64,000 nucleotides of DNA from Rhyzopertha dominica (lineage: Eukaryota; Arthropoda; Insecta; Coleoptera; Bostrichidae), in assembly GCA_025024175.1 (NCBI GenBank), contig QCXZ01000137.1, positions 68,200,680 through 68,264,679 of the forward strand. Reading direction: 5' to 3'. Of this stretch, positions 1 through 12,497 are shown piece after piece. Position numbers and translations under genes: made by a program. Position 1 is the first letter of the stretch. Each line of letters starts with the position of its first letter. The notes under the pieces were generated by a model. That model saw only the letters and a list, made by a program, of their open reading frames with translations, did no database searches and had not been told where the DNA came from.

Positions 1-3000
1 TTAGCGGAACGAGTCTAGGAATTAAAGTATCTAACCATATACCACAAGGTGTGTGGCAGGATTACGGCGTTCCGAAGGACGCTACTTAAAATGCAAACTC
101 AAGCTGGTTTTTATTTCCCTTATTGACTACCTAGTAAATACTAGCTACATTTATTTGTTGTAATAAAATGGCTTTACTGCCTAATATCGTCCAATACATT
201 TTTTTCTAATGTTATTAAGCTTATTGTATCTTCCGNTTTCAAGAGTAATACTTAATTTTGATTCTCGAAGGTGTGCACACAACCTTGACTTCTGACGATT
301 ATAATTATTATTTTCAGACATGCATATGACGGAGTTCCCAGGCCGAACCAGCTAAGACGTATGTTACACGGTTCGATGCCCCGGCATTTATGTTTACAAG
401 AATTCACACAAAATTACCCCCCAGGAAGCATGGTGAGTTGCTTATCTTCGAAGAGTATCTGAGCTTCAATACACCTTTTTTTATCAGTCTATACACAGTG
501 TAATTGTCTTGGCTAATAATAAGAAAATCCCACGCGATTTTTGTTTTTAAGATCTTCGAGTGACTATAGCGTATGAGTATGTTCAGTGCATTTAGAAAGA
601 GCACAATTCAGTGACATATTTTGTTTCTAAATGGTCGGCGCAACTACTAGTTGAAAAATGGAGTCAATTGATTCTCAGGAAGCACTGAACATTAAAAAAA
701 TAAAAAGTAAAATAAAACTATATAAGTCCGAAATAATAAAAAGGGCTAAAATAAAAGGAGACCAATACAGAAATTATTATAAGGTTACGTAAGTACCTTT
801 TAAACCGCAACTAGGTTGCATGGAAGTCAAATTGCAATATTAATGTTAGTTCTCTTTGTAGATGTAAAATGACATGCTTTGAGCTAAGAGACCCGAGATA
901 AAATAAATTTCGAGATTTAAAGGTAAAAACTAACAAGATCCTTATTTACAAGCACTGATGAGTTGTAGTATTACAAATACTAGATGTTCTGGTATTATAG
1001 TCATCTAGTAAAAGGTTTTTATTAACATACATCCAATTACACCTAGAGTTAGACGATTGGGTAAACCGCTTGCGTTGGTGCACAACCTAAATACAAAAGG
1101 AAAATAGGCGTATCTAATAATGCAATTCATGGAAACGACCTTCAGAATATTAAAGATCATATCATATTTTTTCCTACAAAGTCTACCACTGTAGTAAAGC
1201 AGAAATAGAACCTATGGTTAAATTATCAAAAAATCATCATCGCGATACAAAAATTAAATACATATTTTACTTGAAGATCTTTAAAGAGATTTCCTCATGG
1301 ATTTGAATGCCCTCAAGTGGACACATGTTACACATACGAACAATTAAGCGTGAAAAACAAGATTCTGCGGCTTAGTGATGTAGCTATTGCAGAATGCATT
1401 GATTCTCAATCGTCGTCACAATAAATTATTAAGGAATTTTATTCGAGACTTTATTGTCTAAGGAATTCAACCATTATGTCATTTGGTATAAGAAAAAACA
1501 ATCAAGTTGTGCACATTTAGAAAAAATGGTTTTCATAATCTGTCAATATGAGCCAGATGTGACTATCGGGGTGGACATTTTACAACTCCCTGTGACCTAT
1601 TAGTCCATTGCCAAAAACGTTATCAAAAAAGCGATGTACCACTATAACAAAAATATGCCAGTACACCATATTGCTGAAACCAAATTTTTCTTTTGGAATA
1701 TCTGTCGTAAGTTTTATTGGCAAATTTTCACACTACCCGTTTTGTGAGATTGTGCAGCAAGTCTGTTGCCAATAAACTGTGCAATAGGGATGTACGTTTT
1801 AGAGGTCCGTGTTAAACTTACTTAAGACTATGGAGTATATTGCCATAACGTATCATCATTAAAATTTGGATTCGTTCAGTTTCCTTTGGGCACANCATTC
1901 TAACTAAACGTNCAGATTACAGATTTCAATTACTTTTTTGAAAATTTTCAGTNTCAACGTCGTATTTTTACAAAGTCAGCTTTTGCTAACTTTATTGGTC
2001 CTTCAGACTAGACTAAGCACTTCTTGAGCATCAATAATTTTAAGAAATAGCAAACAGGCGATATGTATCATTGCAAAAAGGTTATCATCTGCAGATTCCA
2101 ATTCTTTCAGTTTCACCGCAATCAACACATGACTACTGCTGTATCTGCCTAATCCTGTGCAGAGGGATTATTGGTGCTTCTTTGTTTCTAGTATTATAGT
2201 AGAAAGAAGTTGTCGGTACTTGCATGGACATATTTGAGACGGTTAAGTTTTGAAACTGATAGTACAGTTATAACTTTTTTCTTTAAACTTCACTTTACAG
2301 CTATCATTATGTTTCAGATCACATAGAATTCTCAGGCTTTCTTGTTCAATATTTGAGGAACTTCCCCACAAGAATATGCGTGCGTAGCAAAACTGTGGAA
2401 ATTGGCATAATATGTTAGCTTTGCACACTGAAGCTTGGAAAGGCAAATTCTTCTTATCGAGTACAATGTTGAAGAGAACTTTTTGCATGATTCGTTGATA
2501 TGTAGTGATCAACTCAATTTGTTGCCATTGGTTTGTTTGTGTTGGTTTTCATCCTATTAATGTCAACCATTACCTTCTCTTAAAGCATCTTTTTTTTTGT
2601 TGCAGTTCCTTCTTTTTTTCCTTGAAGTGGTATCAACCGTATACTGGCAACTGCATAGTACTTAGTCCCTTATATTCTAGGGAAAGCGGTTTACGCAGAA
2701 GGGGAATAATATTGGAACTAAAATCAATCGTGGCAGAACGCCACATTTAAGCTCTCGTTCTTGAGATTTTTCGTATTTCCACTCTACCAGATTATTATTA
2801 TTAAAATTATTTAATTATTAAAATTATAATTAAAAAAACAATTGACGTCATTTATTTGTCTGTTTCAATCATCTCAAAATAAAGCTTTTTTAAAATCTTG
2901 GGTTATCTGATGCAATGTTATCTCGAATTATTAGAAAAAACCATTATTTTAAATTTTATTTGTTATCGACATTCGTTATTTTCGGTCACCCAAATCAAAG

Positions 3001-3036
3001 AAATCTTAAAACAGAATCTATATCATCAAATTTAAG
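1..3036. other. No recognisable gene; AT-rich decayed DNA
   Basis: No reading frame here resembles a known family. The only small item is an ATG at 658 that opens a 44-codon, Lys/Ile-rich frame ending at 792. Its last codons overlap a good splice-donor-like ACGTAAGTA at 787-795, so it could be a short first exon, but chance is equally likely in DNA this AT-rich. Several N bases are present at about 236, 1895, 1912 and 1953. Confidence 0.5.
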
Positions 3037-3038
3037 TA

Positions 3039-3723
3039 CAGAGTTTCTATAAATGATTCATGCATCCAGGGCGCTTATGGAAAATATAGATTAAATCAGT
3101 TTGCCGCCTCTCTCAGGAAGGTGAATGCAACAATCGTTTTGACGTATACTTGTCATCTGTCGATTGTTGAATTATTTGATATATTTTAATGTGGGAAGTT
3201 TATATTTTCAACATATTCTGTGCAATAATCAACTTTAAGGTTGCAGAAAGCTCACATTTCGGAGCTGTGGGCTGACACTGTTTCGTATAACTTTTAGATT
3301 ATATGCCTGTCGTATTTGTGAGGTTGTGGCTACAGTAAGCCTGTTAAATAATTATACTATGATGGACTGAAAGATATTTTTACCTTGCCGCAATGGTACA
3401 ATTCACAAACTAGGTGGTCAGCTACACTACAGTACAAGGGTGTAGATTGTAGAGGTTACCACAGGCCTACTACACCAATAATTATTGTTATTCCGTACCT
3501 TTGAAAGAAAAATTGAACCGTAAATTGTTGGATGGTCTTTATAAAACCATCAATTTCGTTAGTCGTGANTGTAACTTGATCTGCAACCTTTAGTGCTATG
3601 GTACTCATTGATGCTCAGTGATCGCCGTGCATATTGTAGCTTGACAGCAGTTATAAAAAGGCGGCACAGAGAATTCAGAAATCAACGCCGCCCGCGTTGC
3701 ATGAATCATTTATGGAAACCCTG
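3039..3723 (+). repeat. MITE family A, copy 1 (TA-flanked, inverted ends)
   Basis: A 685-bp non-coding unit. Its left end, CAGAGTTTCTATAAATGATT, is matched by the inverted right end, ATCATTTATGGAAACCCTG, and it is flanked on both sides by TA, as expected for a Tc1/mariner-type target duplication. The ends continue to match inward to about TTCATGCA. Three further copies lie in the window (6741-7256, 8495-8872 and, inverted, about 40830-41607). They share a GC-richer block next to the right end containing GCCGCCCGCGTT. It has no coding capacity, so it is a non-autonomous element mobilised in trans. Confidence 0.75.
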
Positions 3724-3729
3724 TATAAT

Positions 3730-5120
3730 TATATTAAAAAGTTGCTTCCAGTAGCACGAGCGAACGAGATGAAGAGAGACCGCAGCTAACTCCAGTTAAT
3801 TTGTCACACGGTTACTTTCAACGCAATTCTAAGGGGTCGTTCCTAGGAAGTCATGTCAAAGTGTCAAATAAATAAAACTGGACAAAATCTGGGAAACAAT
3901 CGCCCGAGGGACAGTCCCTCCAATAACTGTCGTCGTAGCTTCCTGATGCGGAACTGAACAGGAACGGGGGTTTCCTACGTATCTGCTCCAAATTCCCTTA
4001 TCCTCATTGTCCTTGCACAATTTTATCCGCCTTTCAACACAAAACTTGCACAGTGCGTTATGGCAAATCAATATAAAAACACCTGGTCCTGCTTTCTTGC
4101 GTAACAGTCCGTCTTTCATGCGAGTCTGCAGTTTTCATTGTGCCGGGTCGCATAAAAGGATGTGTGTACCAAGAAAAGAAGGCAGTGGGATCGGGATTTT
4201 TCTAACAGGATCCGGCCGCGACAACGTTGACATGTTATCCTGAGACGGACCGATGCATAAATAAGAAAAGGTTCATGGCATATCTTTGTGGAGAACATGC
4301 AGAGGTCTTTAGAATCCGGACGGTCTGCCAGGCAAGGAGCACGCGCCGTTGCATTTCCGTGTGTGGACCTACATATCATTAATTCGGGCTGGGAATAACT
4401 CGGCTTTGTTGCTGCGAAATTATTGTTATCGGGGCGATATTTTTTGAGCAATTTATGACAGTTAAATTACACACCGTTTTTAGCGTATGATCGCCAAAGT
4501 AGGGGTAATAGTCTTCTTATTTATTCGGGCGTGAAGGAGAAAATCAGCCGTATCTCATTGCAGCTTGTTTGCACCAGGGGCACACCCAACGGTTCTGCTC
4601 ACAGCACAATTCAAGTCTCCTCCACTATACTAGAAGAAATTGCAAATCTAGCTACTTATATAAACAGCCGCAAAATGAGCTTGTTTTTTGCACTAGATGC
4701 ACACATTGTGTGCAAAGACAAGCCATTTTGCACTGTATCTTATACAAGATTTTGTGCGGAAAATGTGCAGTTTTCGTTACGTGTCATTTCCATTTAAGAT
4801 TAATAATTGAATTAAAAGAACACTATAGCCATTTCTATGTTTGTTACGCATGCTATTAATTTGAATAGCAGATGACAAGATATAAAAGTCAATGCGAGTA
4901 TACAACACGAGCATTTATTGCTGAGTACCAAAAGAAGAACAATCAAGGATAAGCATCTAGGTAAAAACATAGATGAAGGCTTCAGCTGAGAACATATCTA
5001 ACAATGTTTATATAGAAATAACAACGCAACAATTGTGACATAAGAGTTACTGTGGAACAGCGGTAATACTGATAAATAATATTTATCATTTATTTCGTAA
5101 GCTTATTAAAAATTGGGTTT
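3730..5120. other. Gene-less stretch; 3860-4500 less AT-rich, possible regulatory DNA
   Basis: No TE similarity is seen. From about 3860 to 4500 base composition rises well above the surroundings, and short open frames occur on both strands (3856-4119 and 4116-4451 minus; 4007-4243 plus). They overlap antisense and carry no recognisable motif, so I read them as a by-product of composition. A conserved non-coding element or a decayed exon remain possible. Confidence 0.35.
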
Positions 5121-5124
5121 AAAA

Positions 5125-5912
5125 CCGCTGCAAATTGAATCAATACTTCCACATCCAATTGTCAAAATGAGATTTACGATTTTATTTCTTATACTATATG
5201 ATTATAATCAGGTTTTGAGCATTTTTCTCTCTACACATTTTTTCTAAGACAAACGGTCCTCGTGATATTATCAAAAATAGGTATATAAATTTTTAAAATC
5301 TGTTTTTTTTTCAAATTACTCGAAAAGTATTAACTTAACAAAAAAATACAAGAGTGCTTTCCGATCAGAAATTTAATTTCCTATATAATACCAAAACTTT
5401 AAAAAAATTGTACAAACAGGGACCAAAATACGTTTTTTGGAAATTTTTCAAAAATGTCAAAATTTTGGACTTTTTGTGAGAAATTTTATTTCTTATCTGA
5501 TGGTATTTTCATTTTTCGAATATATTAAATATATTCGGAGATATTTAGGAAAACAGTTTTCTTAAGTGACGCTAATATCTTCTAAACAATTTGCTGCACC
5601 GAAAATTTATAAGGACGAATAATATTCGCAGTTATACTACTAATCACATACTAAAACGAAAAAAAATAAAAATTTGCAAAAAGGGTAGTTACCTCCCAAT
5701 TTTGCCCCCTTCCCGATACCCTACTTACCCAAAAACAATAGGGTCGCTTTGGGTAGTTGAGATACGTTTGCCAAATTTCAAGTTCATGTATTGTCTTTCG
5801 AAAGTTATCGTGTCCACAAACAAAACCACAGACACACAAACAAGAAATTTTCTTGCACAAATTTTGTTTTTTTTTACGTTTTCGACCATTTTGAAGCAAA
5901 TGAGCAAATCAA
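5125..5912 (+). repeat. Repeat family B, copy 1
   Basis: About 790 bp shared with 11742-12884 (inverted), 59165-60007 (inverted) and 61161-61391 (partial, same direction). It starts with CCGCTGCAAATTGAATCAAT followed by ACTTCCACATCCAA. The other end of copy 2 carries the same ACTTCCACATCCAA in inverted orientation, so the family probably has short terminal inverted repeats and is a non-autonomous DNA element. Copy 1 loses similarity after GAGCAAAT near 5912. The 146-codon frame across its right part is low-complexity and poorly conserved between copies, so it is not annotated as a gene. Confidence 0.7.
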
Positions 5913-6551
5913 TGGAGTTGCCATTTTTAAACAGCCAGTGTGACACTCAACAGCGCCTTCTAAATCTCAAAAATAACATTTCTGCCAATTTTTATCACAA
6001 GGCTCTACTTCATGCATATTATAAGGTATAACTTTAAGATAATTATTTTAGATAAGAATGTGAATATGTTCCTAAATTTCCGGCAAATTAATAAACGCTA
6101 ACAACTTCCAAATTCTTCTATAGAAATCTAGGTGGCAAATTGAATATTTATATAAAACATTTATTTAAATACTTAAACGTTTTATTAAATCATTTTTCTC
6201 TAGTTTTCATAGTAATGACATGACGGAGCAAAATATCAAAATTTCTAGTTGAATACCTTTTAAACTCTTCAATCAAATTTAACGAGCTAGCATTCATTTT
6301 AGAGGTATTTTCAATGAGATTAAGATTTACCGTAAACATTCTTTTCTAAAAATTAAAAATAATATTAATGGTAAATCAGAAAGAATAAGTGTCTTTCTGC
6401 TGTTAGGATCTCTTCAAAGATATAGAATATTAGCTTCGTCAATAATTTCCTCGTATCATATTTTTTTCTTCCTTTTAAAGCTTGATAGGTATAGCACAAA
6501 ATGATGTGGGAGCATTTCGTAGTTTGTAAGAATTATTTGGGATATGCTAAA
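5913..6551. other. Nothing recognised
   Basis: AT-rich sequence between repeat-B copy 1 and a Penelope-like fragment. I see no open frame of interest, inverted repeat or tandem array. Confidence 0.5.
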
Positions 6552-6680
6552 TGATTGAAATCTTAGACTTTTTTGGTTAGACCGCGTCTGATTTCGCAAG
6601 AAATTCGACGTTTCGCCTGCACTTGTAAGGGGCATTATCAGGACACGTCCGAACTGAACCAAATCCCGATTTCGACGTCA
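6552..6680. mobile_element. Penelope-like element debris (GACGTTTCGCC block)
   Basis: This block matches 50652-50810 almost throughout: ATTGAAATCTTAG, then a variable stretch, CTGATTTCG, a GTTTCGCC block, CTTGTAAG, and finally ACACGTCC.AACTGAACC. The GACGTTTCGCC...AGGGGCATTATCAGG arrangement is the same kind of motif as at 39201-39232 and is typical of the terminal regions of Penelope-like retroelements. On the minus strand it reads CTGATAA...GGCGAAACGTC, a damaged hammerhead-like core (the conserved G8 position is A). No coding part remains. Confidence 0.45.
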
Positions 6681-6740
6681 CGTCCTTGTTTCCAAAAGTT
6701 CCAATTCCATAATCCGTGACGATCATCCGTAATTATGCGG

Positions 6741-7256
6741 TTATGACTAAAGTAAACCTGTTAAGCTGTTATGTGATGAACTAAAAGATGTTTTTAGCCT
6801 ACCGTAAGTGGCAGTGACGTTATTAGGTGCACTACTCAGTATTATATAGGAAGTTTTTAACTTAGAAATAGTAACGGCTCAATTTTGGTGGTGCAATGCT
6901 AGTTGCAAAAGAAGTACAAACATTCAAATTACGAAAAGGACTAGACTGACTGCGTTATCTTTCAAATTTGCTGAAAACAATTAGATTTATGACGGACGTA
7001 GTTATGTATATTAATGTTGTGTAGTTTCGTACAAGTTATTGTTATTACTTACCTTTGCAAAGAAAATAGAGTCGTAAATTGTTGGAAAAATCATCAATTT
7101 CGTGGCTACAACCTTATCTGCAACCTTCAATACAGTATATGACAGTTGACAAGTATATTATGCTCGTTGTAGCTTGGCAGCGGTTACAAAAAAGCGGCAC
7201 AAATAAGTCAGACACCAACGCCGCCCGCGTTATATGAATCATTTATACAAACCCTG
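6741..7256 (+). repeat. MITE family A, copy 2 (5' truncated)
   Basis: Shares the right part of copy 1: the AGTAA.CCTGTTAA segment, the ATCTGCAACCTT block, the GCCGCCCGCGTT block and the terminal ATCATTTATACAAACCCTG followed by TA. The left terminus is missing. The internal segment (about 6800-7080) is absent from the shorter copy 3 but present in the inverted copy 4, which shows that it belongs to the family. Confidence 0.7.
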
Positions 7257-7933
7257 TAGTATTACATGTGAAGGGATTAAGTTGCAATAATAGTAACATT
7301 ATAAAATATAGATAAACACTAATCAACTCTACTTATCTTAATGATTTAGTATATGTACACACATCAAGTGGTAATGAAAGGAAAGCTTCAAAAATTAATT
7401 GCTCATTTTCGTTTTATATTTCATAATAAACACATACACTGCAATTTTGGTTTAATTAAAAAAATAATGAAACAAAATATATTTGAAACATTAGAATTTC
7501 TTCCGTTTATACAATGATGCCAAGTAGTTACCTACTTGTTATTACCTATTCCATACGGTGGCCTGTGTTATTCATTAAAAACTCCCGTTGAGACAGTTGA
7601 TGCTTGACAAATTGAGAATATTAAAATTCATACGCACCAAGTGGAATAATTAGATATAAACCACCAGAGCATGGAACCACATGGTATTCGTTTGATAGGT
7701 TTATTTACGTGTAAACGACTCTATGGTAACGTGGATGATCAACGAGCGAAATAAATCTGGTGCACACCTGTGCGCTTATTATACGTATAAACGATTACGG
7801 CGCGCTGCATGATTGCATATATACATACACACACCCTAAACAACCGTCGACTTTTAATCGAGGGATTGTTGAATCATTTTTTTTCAGCGACTGCAGATCT
7901 TAGTCGGTCGGACGAAATTAAGATATGTAAGTA

Positions 7934-7968
<35 letters not shown>

Positions 7969-8494
7969 ATACGGATACCTTCTAGGATTAACATGGAATA
8001 GTTACAAAAGTACAAAAAAATGTTACTAGATATATCGACATCCTTTTAAATGTATTTTTAGTCATCAAATACATGCTCCAGAGTAATTAGCCTGGTAGTT
8101 TAATTTTCATAACGATCTTTAAACGGAGCATTCCCGCTAGAAGTTCTTCAGCTACTGCTGGTTTAATTTCTTCTGCAATAACTTCAACATGTCCAATGCA
8201 ATTGTTCATTTCCATTTCGAGAATGAGTAAAAAAAGCTGTCTTAAATTGTATTTCCTTCGAAGATGTTAAAGCTAATAGTAGTCTAACTCTGCTCTTGTG
8301 TAATACCTTGATATATTGAATGGCCATGAAGTTGCCAAATGACATTCTCACTTTACAAGTATATTTACTTGTTACGTTCAATTACACTTTTTAGCATGCT
8401 GTTGTCCACTTGATGCAGTCAAAAAATATGTATTATATTAATAGAGAGACAATCTCAAAATCAGGACATTTTCACAACACGCAGCATAATTCTA
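7257..8494. other. Gene-less stretch with one tetranucleotide repeat
   Basis: No gene is recognised. About 7665-7830 is less AT-rich and contains non-repetitive words such as CACACCTGTGCG and GTTTATTTACGTG, so it could be regulatory. The rest is AT-rich, with a simple repeat at 7933-7971. Confidence 0.4.
7933..7971. repeat. (AAAT)n microsatellite
   Basis: About ten uninterrupted copies of a 4-bp AAAT/ATAA unit. Confidence 0.95.
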
Positions 8495-8872
8495 CAAGGT
8501 TTCTATAAATGAATCATGCATCCAAGGCGCTTGTGAAAATTATCGTTTAAATCAATTTGCCGCCCCTCATTAAAGTGAACACAATTATTGCTTACTCGTC
8601 ATCTGTCGATTATTGAATTATTTGATATATTTTAATACGAGAAAATGTCTGGGAGTGTGTATTTTCAACATATTATGTAGTGTTTTATGGGATGATTAAT
8701 TTTAAGGTTGTAGAAAGTTCACATTTAGGAGCTGAGGTGTGACATTGATCTGTAACCTTGAGTACTACTATCGCCGTGCATATTGTAGCTTGGCAGCAGT
8801 TACAAAAAGGCCGCACAAAGCATTCAGAAATCAATCCCGCCCGCTTTGCATGAATCATTTATAGAAACCCTC
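8495..8872 (+). repeat. MITE family A, copy 3 (short, internally deleted)
   Basis: A 378-bp copy with both ends. It starts CAAGGTTTCTATAAATGAAT, ends ATCATTTATAGAAACCCTC, and is flanked by TA on both sides. It lacks roughly the central third of copy 1, joining the ACATTTAGGAGCTGAGG segment directly to the GATCTGTAACCTTGAG segment. Confidence 0.75.
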
Positions 8873-9308
8873 TACGGCGATATGGGCGGATATAATAGTG
8901 AGATATATTTCAAAACTATTTTATGTTTCGCATACAATTGTCGATATATTTTATTAATAATACATCGCTTACATTTCTCTCCGAGTATTTTTTTAATTCT
9001 AAGGCACCTTTGTGCAACATATCCATTTTCGGAATAACAGCAAATGTTTAAAAAGAAGGAATTCACGCTGGTGTAGCATATTCGATTACAATTTTAATGT
9101 CTCTATAATCTTATTGTAATGTCACGCTTTATAGTACCATCTGTTTAATTTTTTCTCTTACGCTGCTTATATTATACAGGGTGATATCGATTTGAAACTG
9201 AATAATCGGATTAGATAACACCAAAATTAACAAAATTAGATTTCGCGATATTGAATAACCCCAAATGCAAAAATTAAATTATTATACAACATCAAAAGTA
9301 ATTAATAC
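8873..9308. other. Nothing recognised
   Basis: AT-rich. TATACAGGGTGATATCG at about 9176 resembles the left end of the CAGGGTG-type transposons at 26298 and 53756, but I found no inverted partner. Confidence 0.4.
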
Positions 9309-9720
9309 AAAAAACTGGACGCCAAAAGCAAATAGAAATTGAGAGTCGTTATTAATTATTGGCGTTTAAACGAAAAGACTATCGATAAATATCGTATCCC
9401 GAATATTAATGATCTCCTTGATAAATTAGGCCGTTGTCAATATTTCGCTACCGTGGTGTAGATAGCCGTTTTCATCAAACGAAATTTCAACCTGCAATCT
9501 CAATAGAATTCAAATATTATGAATTCATCCGCACTCCCTTTGGCCTTAGAAATGTCCCAGCAATCTTTCAAAGAGTGATGGATGTTTTGAGAGGAATCTA
9601 GAATGAAAAATGTCTCGTCTATCTTGACGACATGATCATTTTAGCATATCTTTACAAGAGCATATTAACAAATTGCGAACGGTTTTCCGAAAACTCCGCA
9701 ACACTAAATGTATAATTTAA
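9309..9720 (+). pseudogene. Decayed Ty3/gypsy reverse transcriptase fragment
   Basis: Translation in shifting frames gives ordered RT motifs: RVVINYWRLNEKTI, then PNINDLLDKLGRCQYFAT, YYEFIRTPFGLRNVPAIFQR and finally VYLDDMIIF, the YxDD catalytic box. These are the central fingers and palm motifs of Ty3/gypsy RT. The frame is broken by at least two stops and two shifts, and the first catalytic Asp region after FAT is destroyed. No LTR, RNase H or integrase was found alongside. Its sequence differs from both intact elements in the window, so it represents a third, older lineage. Confidence 0.8.
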
Positions 9721-11340
9721 NTAAGTAAATCCGAAAATGGAAATGGAATTAACCCAACTCGTACAAGGTAGAAGCAATTAAATATCGGATTAGGGATTAC
9801 ACAAAATAAATTTAAGCTTTCGTCGGACTATCACGCTATCGCAAATAAATCTGCACAATATTGGAGAAAAGTTAAATATACAAAATTCGTTATCACACAT
9901 ATTTTATTTTTTTCTTTACCAAAAAAGTACATACAAGCAACATTTTGTAGCAAATTTTGTCCAGGCTAGGGGCCCTTTAGATAAGGCGTTACCACGATGG
10001 GCTCGACAATACCAAGGACAAATAAGTACGAATATGAATCACGATATTACATGCACTTTTGAATTTATGGTGCAAATAATATCCTTTTTATTTTATTAAA
10101 TGGAATTCTATTTACGAGTAGCAGTTGTTGTTCATGTTCATCTCTTCGATCGCTTATGGCTTTCGAGACACCACCTCAGAAACATACGACAAACACCTAA
10201 AGTTGTCAAGCAATATAACTCGTACAGTGATATACGTCTCTGGATTTAACACTTTTGGACTGATAAAGTTATCATCCTTATTCAACAGAACTAAATTAAA
10301 TTCTTTCATTTCTATACACATTTTGACATCGGCAACAACTGTCACTAATAACAAACGAAACAAATTTAATTGGGTGTTTTCCCATAGCTCTTGCTACCAC
10401 CAGTTAGTATAACAAGGGCATTAGACATATGCCCACTGCAACGAATTTACCCGATGTTAATCCGTTTCTAATGAGTAGCGGAGCATACTGTTGGTCAACT
10501 TTGTCTTTATTTAAATAGTAAGCAAACTATGAAAAAAGAAATCGTGTACTAAAACTACTAATCATCCTGCCGGAAAGATGAACTGAAGGAATGATTTATT
10601 TCTACAATAAATCACTGCTGGGCGTTTATGATGTCCCCACTTAGGTGCATAATACAGTTTAAAATATGCCATACTCCCAATACGCCATAAACTTGCGGAT
10701 GAACATATATAAACGTCTCCATTGTTTGGGTGAACGATCTAGGTAAATTTGTCACAACATATAACACGTTTAATGCCCGCAATTTTATTCAAAAATAAGT
10801 TTCCCGGCCACTCAGGACCATTAATTTCGGGCCGTAAAACTGAGTAATAAAATTTAGGCACCGTTGCACACATCTATTTGTGTTTATATGGGGGCTGCCG
10901 CGTGTACACATTTTCGGGACACTGTTCGAACAAAAGTTGTGGTTTGCGCGGGAATAATTACCTAGTTGAAAGTAACTTGGTCTAAAAAGGCTGTCTAACA
11001 CAAATTTTTGTTGTTTCTGGGAAGAAAAAATATTCCTAGTTTGATCATTTTCCCATCCATCATACTCCTGAAAGCATACTTAAAAGCATACTTTTTCTTG
11101 TTCAACGAAAACGAAATTGTACTCCTTATGTAAATTGCATTACTTTGAGCTCCAGTATACAATGATATACATATTACAATCTATAACTGACTAGTTTTTC
11201 AATCTTTTCGCAAATATCAACTTTTCTCAACGAAGTATTGCACTAAATAGCTCACCATATATGTGGGGGTAGTTCTAATGCTCGTAATACTTTATTCGCC
11301 CAAATAAATTTTTACATTAAATTAAATGTTAACACTAAAG
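9721..11340. other. Nothing firmly recognised; possibly more of a decayed DDE_3 element
   Basis: This stretch precedes the minus-strand DDE_3 transposase remnant at 11350-11635. It may contain its downstream flank, but I could not match any part to a conserved motif. Short open frames at 10125-10412 and 10789-11001 show nothing familiar. Confidence 0.35.
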
Positions 11341-11349
11341 ATACCCTGT

Positions 11350-11635
11350 AATTTGGTAATAATGTGCTCTATCAAAGAAATTGCGCAGATTGCTAATTAA
11401 ACGGTATTTCTTGAATTTCGGGACTAATTCGGGCTTCCAGTTCTTGCAAATTTATTGATTTATCTTTGTACAGCTAACTCTTTAAAGGACCCCAGAAAAA
11501 TACTAATAAACTTCAATCAGGCAACCTAGCAGTGCATTGAATAACTCGTTGACATCCTATCCATCGACCTACGAAAATGTCATAAAAATAAAGGTGAACA
11601 AAATTTGAAGGAGCACTTTCTTGTTGAAACAAAAC
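11350..11635 (-). pseudogene. DDE_3 (DUF4817-type) transposase C-terminal remnant
   Basis: Read on the minus strand from 11635, shifting frames give FQQESAPSNFVH, then FVGRWIGCQRVIQCTARLPD, SLLVFFWGPLKS and LYKDKSINLQ, followed by ELEARISPEIQEI. This is the order seen in insect Tc1-like DDE_3 transposases: QQDGAPxH, RWIGR, a WPARSPDL block, DFFLWG, then LKxxVY and a leucine-rich tail. The Asp of the QQDGAP motif is Glu, and the Asp of the DFFLWG block is lost. Stops interrupt it. Related remnants lie at 47785-48702 and 54398-55234. Confidence 0.7.
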
Positions 11636-12497
11636 ATTCGTCAGATTTGACATTCTTTATCGATGTTTATCGAAAAAAAAATGTACAGTATCGGATGAAA
11701 TATAATCGCGCATTAGGCGTAAGTAGATATTTGTTTCCTTTAATTACTTCCACATCCAACGGATGGGAAGTATTGTATCGCGAAAAAAATTTTCAAGAAT
11801 TTTTATTTGCTCATTCGCTTTAAAATGGTCGAAAACGCAAAAAAAACAAAATTTGAGCAAAAACAAATTTCTTGTCTGTGTCTGTGTGTCTGTGGTATTG
11901 TTTGTGGACACCATAACTTTCGAACGACTTATTATATGAACTTGAAATTTGGCAAACGTATAAATCTCACCTACCCAAAGCGACCTATTGTTTGTGGGGT
12001 AAGTAGGGTATCGGGAAGGGGGCAAAATTGGGGGGTAACTACCCTTTTGCAAATTTGTATTTTTTTTTCTTTTTTTTCGTTTTAATATGTGATTAGTAGT
12101 ATAGCTGCGAGTATTATTCTTTCTTATAAATTTTCGGTGCAGCAAACTGTTTAGAAGATATTAGCAAAAAAGCGTCACTTAAATAAACGGTTTTTCCTAA
12201 ATATCTCCTGATTATATTTAATTATTCAAAAAATGAAAATACCATCAGATAGGAAATAAAATTTCTCACAAAAAGTGTCTTAGAAACTTTATTCTAAATT
12301 TTGACATTTTCGAAATATTTCCAAAAAGCCTATTTTGGACCCTGCTCGTACGATTGTTTTAAATTTTGGTATTATATAGAAAATCAAATTTCTGATGAGA
12401 AAGCACTCTTGTAATTTTTTTGTTAAGTTAATAATTTTCGAGTTATTTGGAAAAACCGATTTTAAAATTTATATATTTTTGCTAATATCACGAGGAC

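Noticed and set aside
1540..1900. Possible decayed LTR-retroelement coding sequence
   Set aside because: A few words resemble RT (FGFVQFPLGT), but no ordered set of motifs could be assembled.
4116..4451. 111-codon minus-strand frame
   Set aside because: No family resemblance, and it adjoins an antisense frame. Probably due to lower AT content.
5591..6031. 146-codon open frame
   Set aside because: It lies in repeat family B, is low-complexity, and is not preserved between copies.
9176..9200. TATACAGGGTGATATCG as a transposon end
   Set aside because: No inverted partner was found, and chance is possible.
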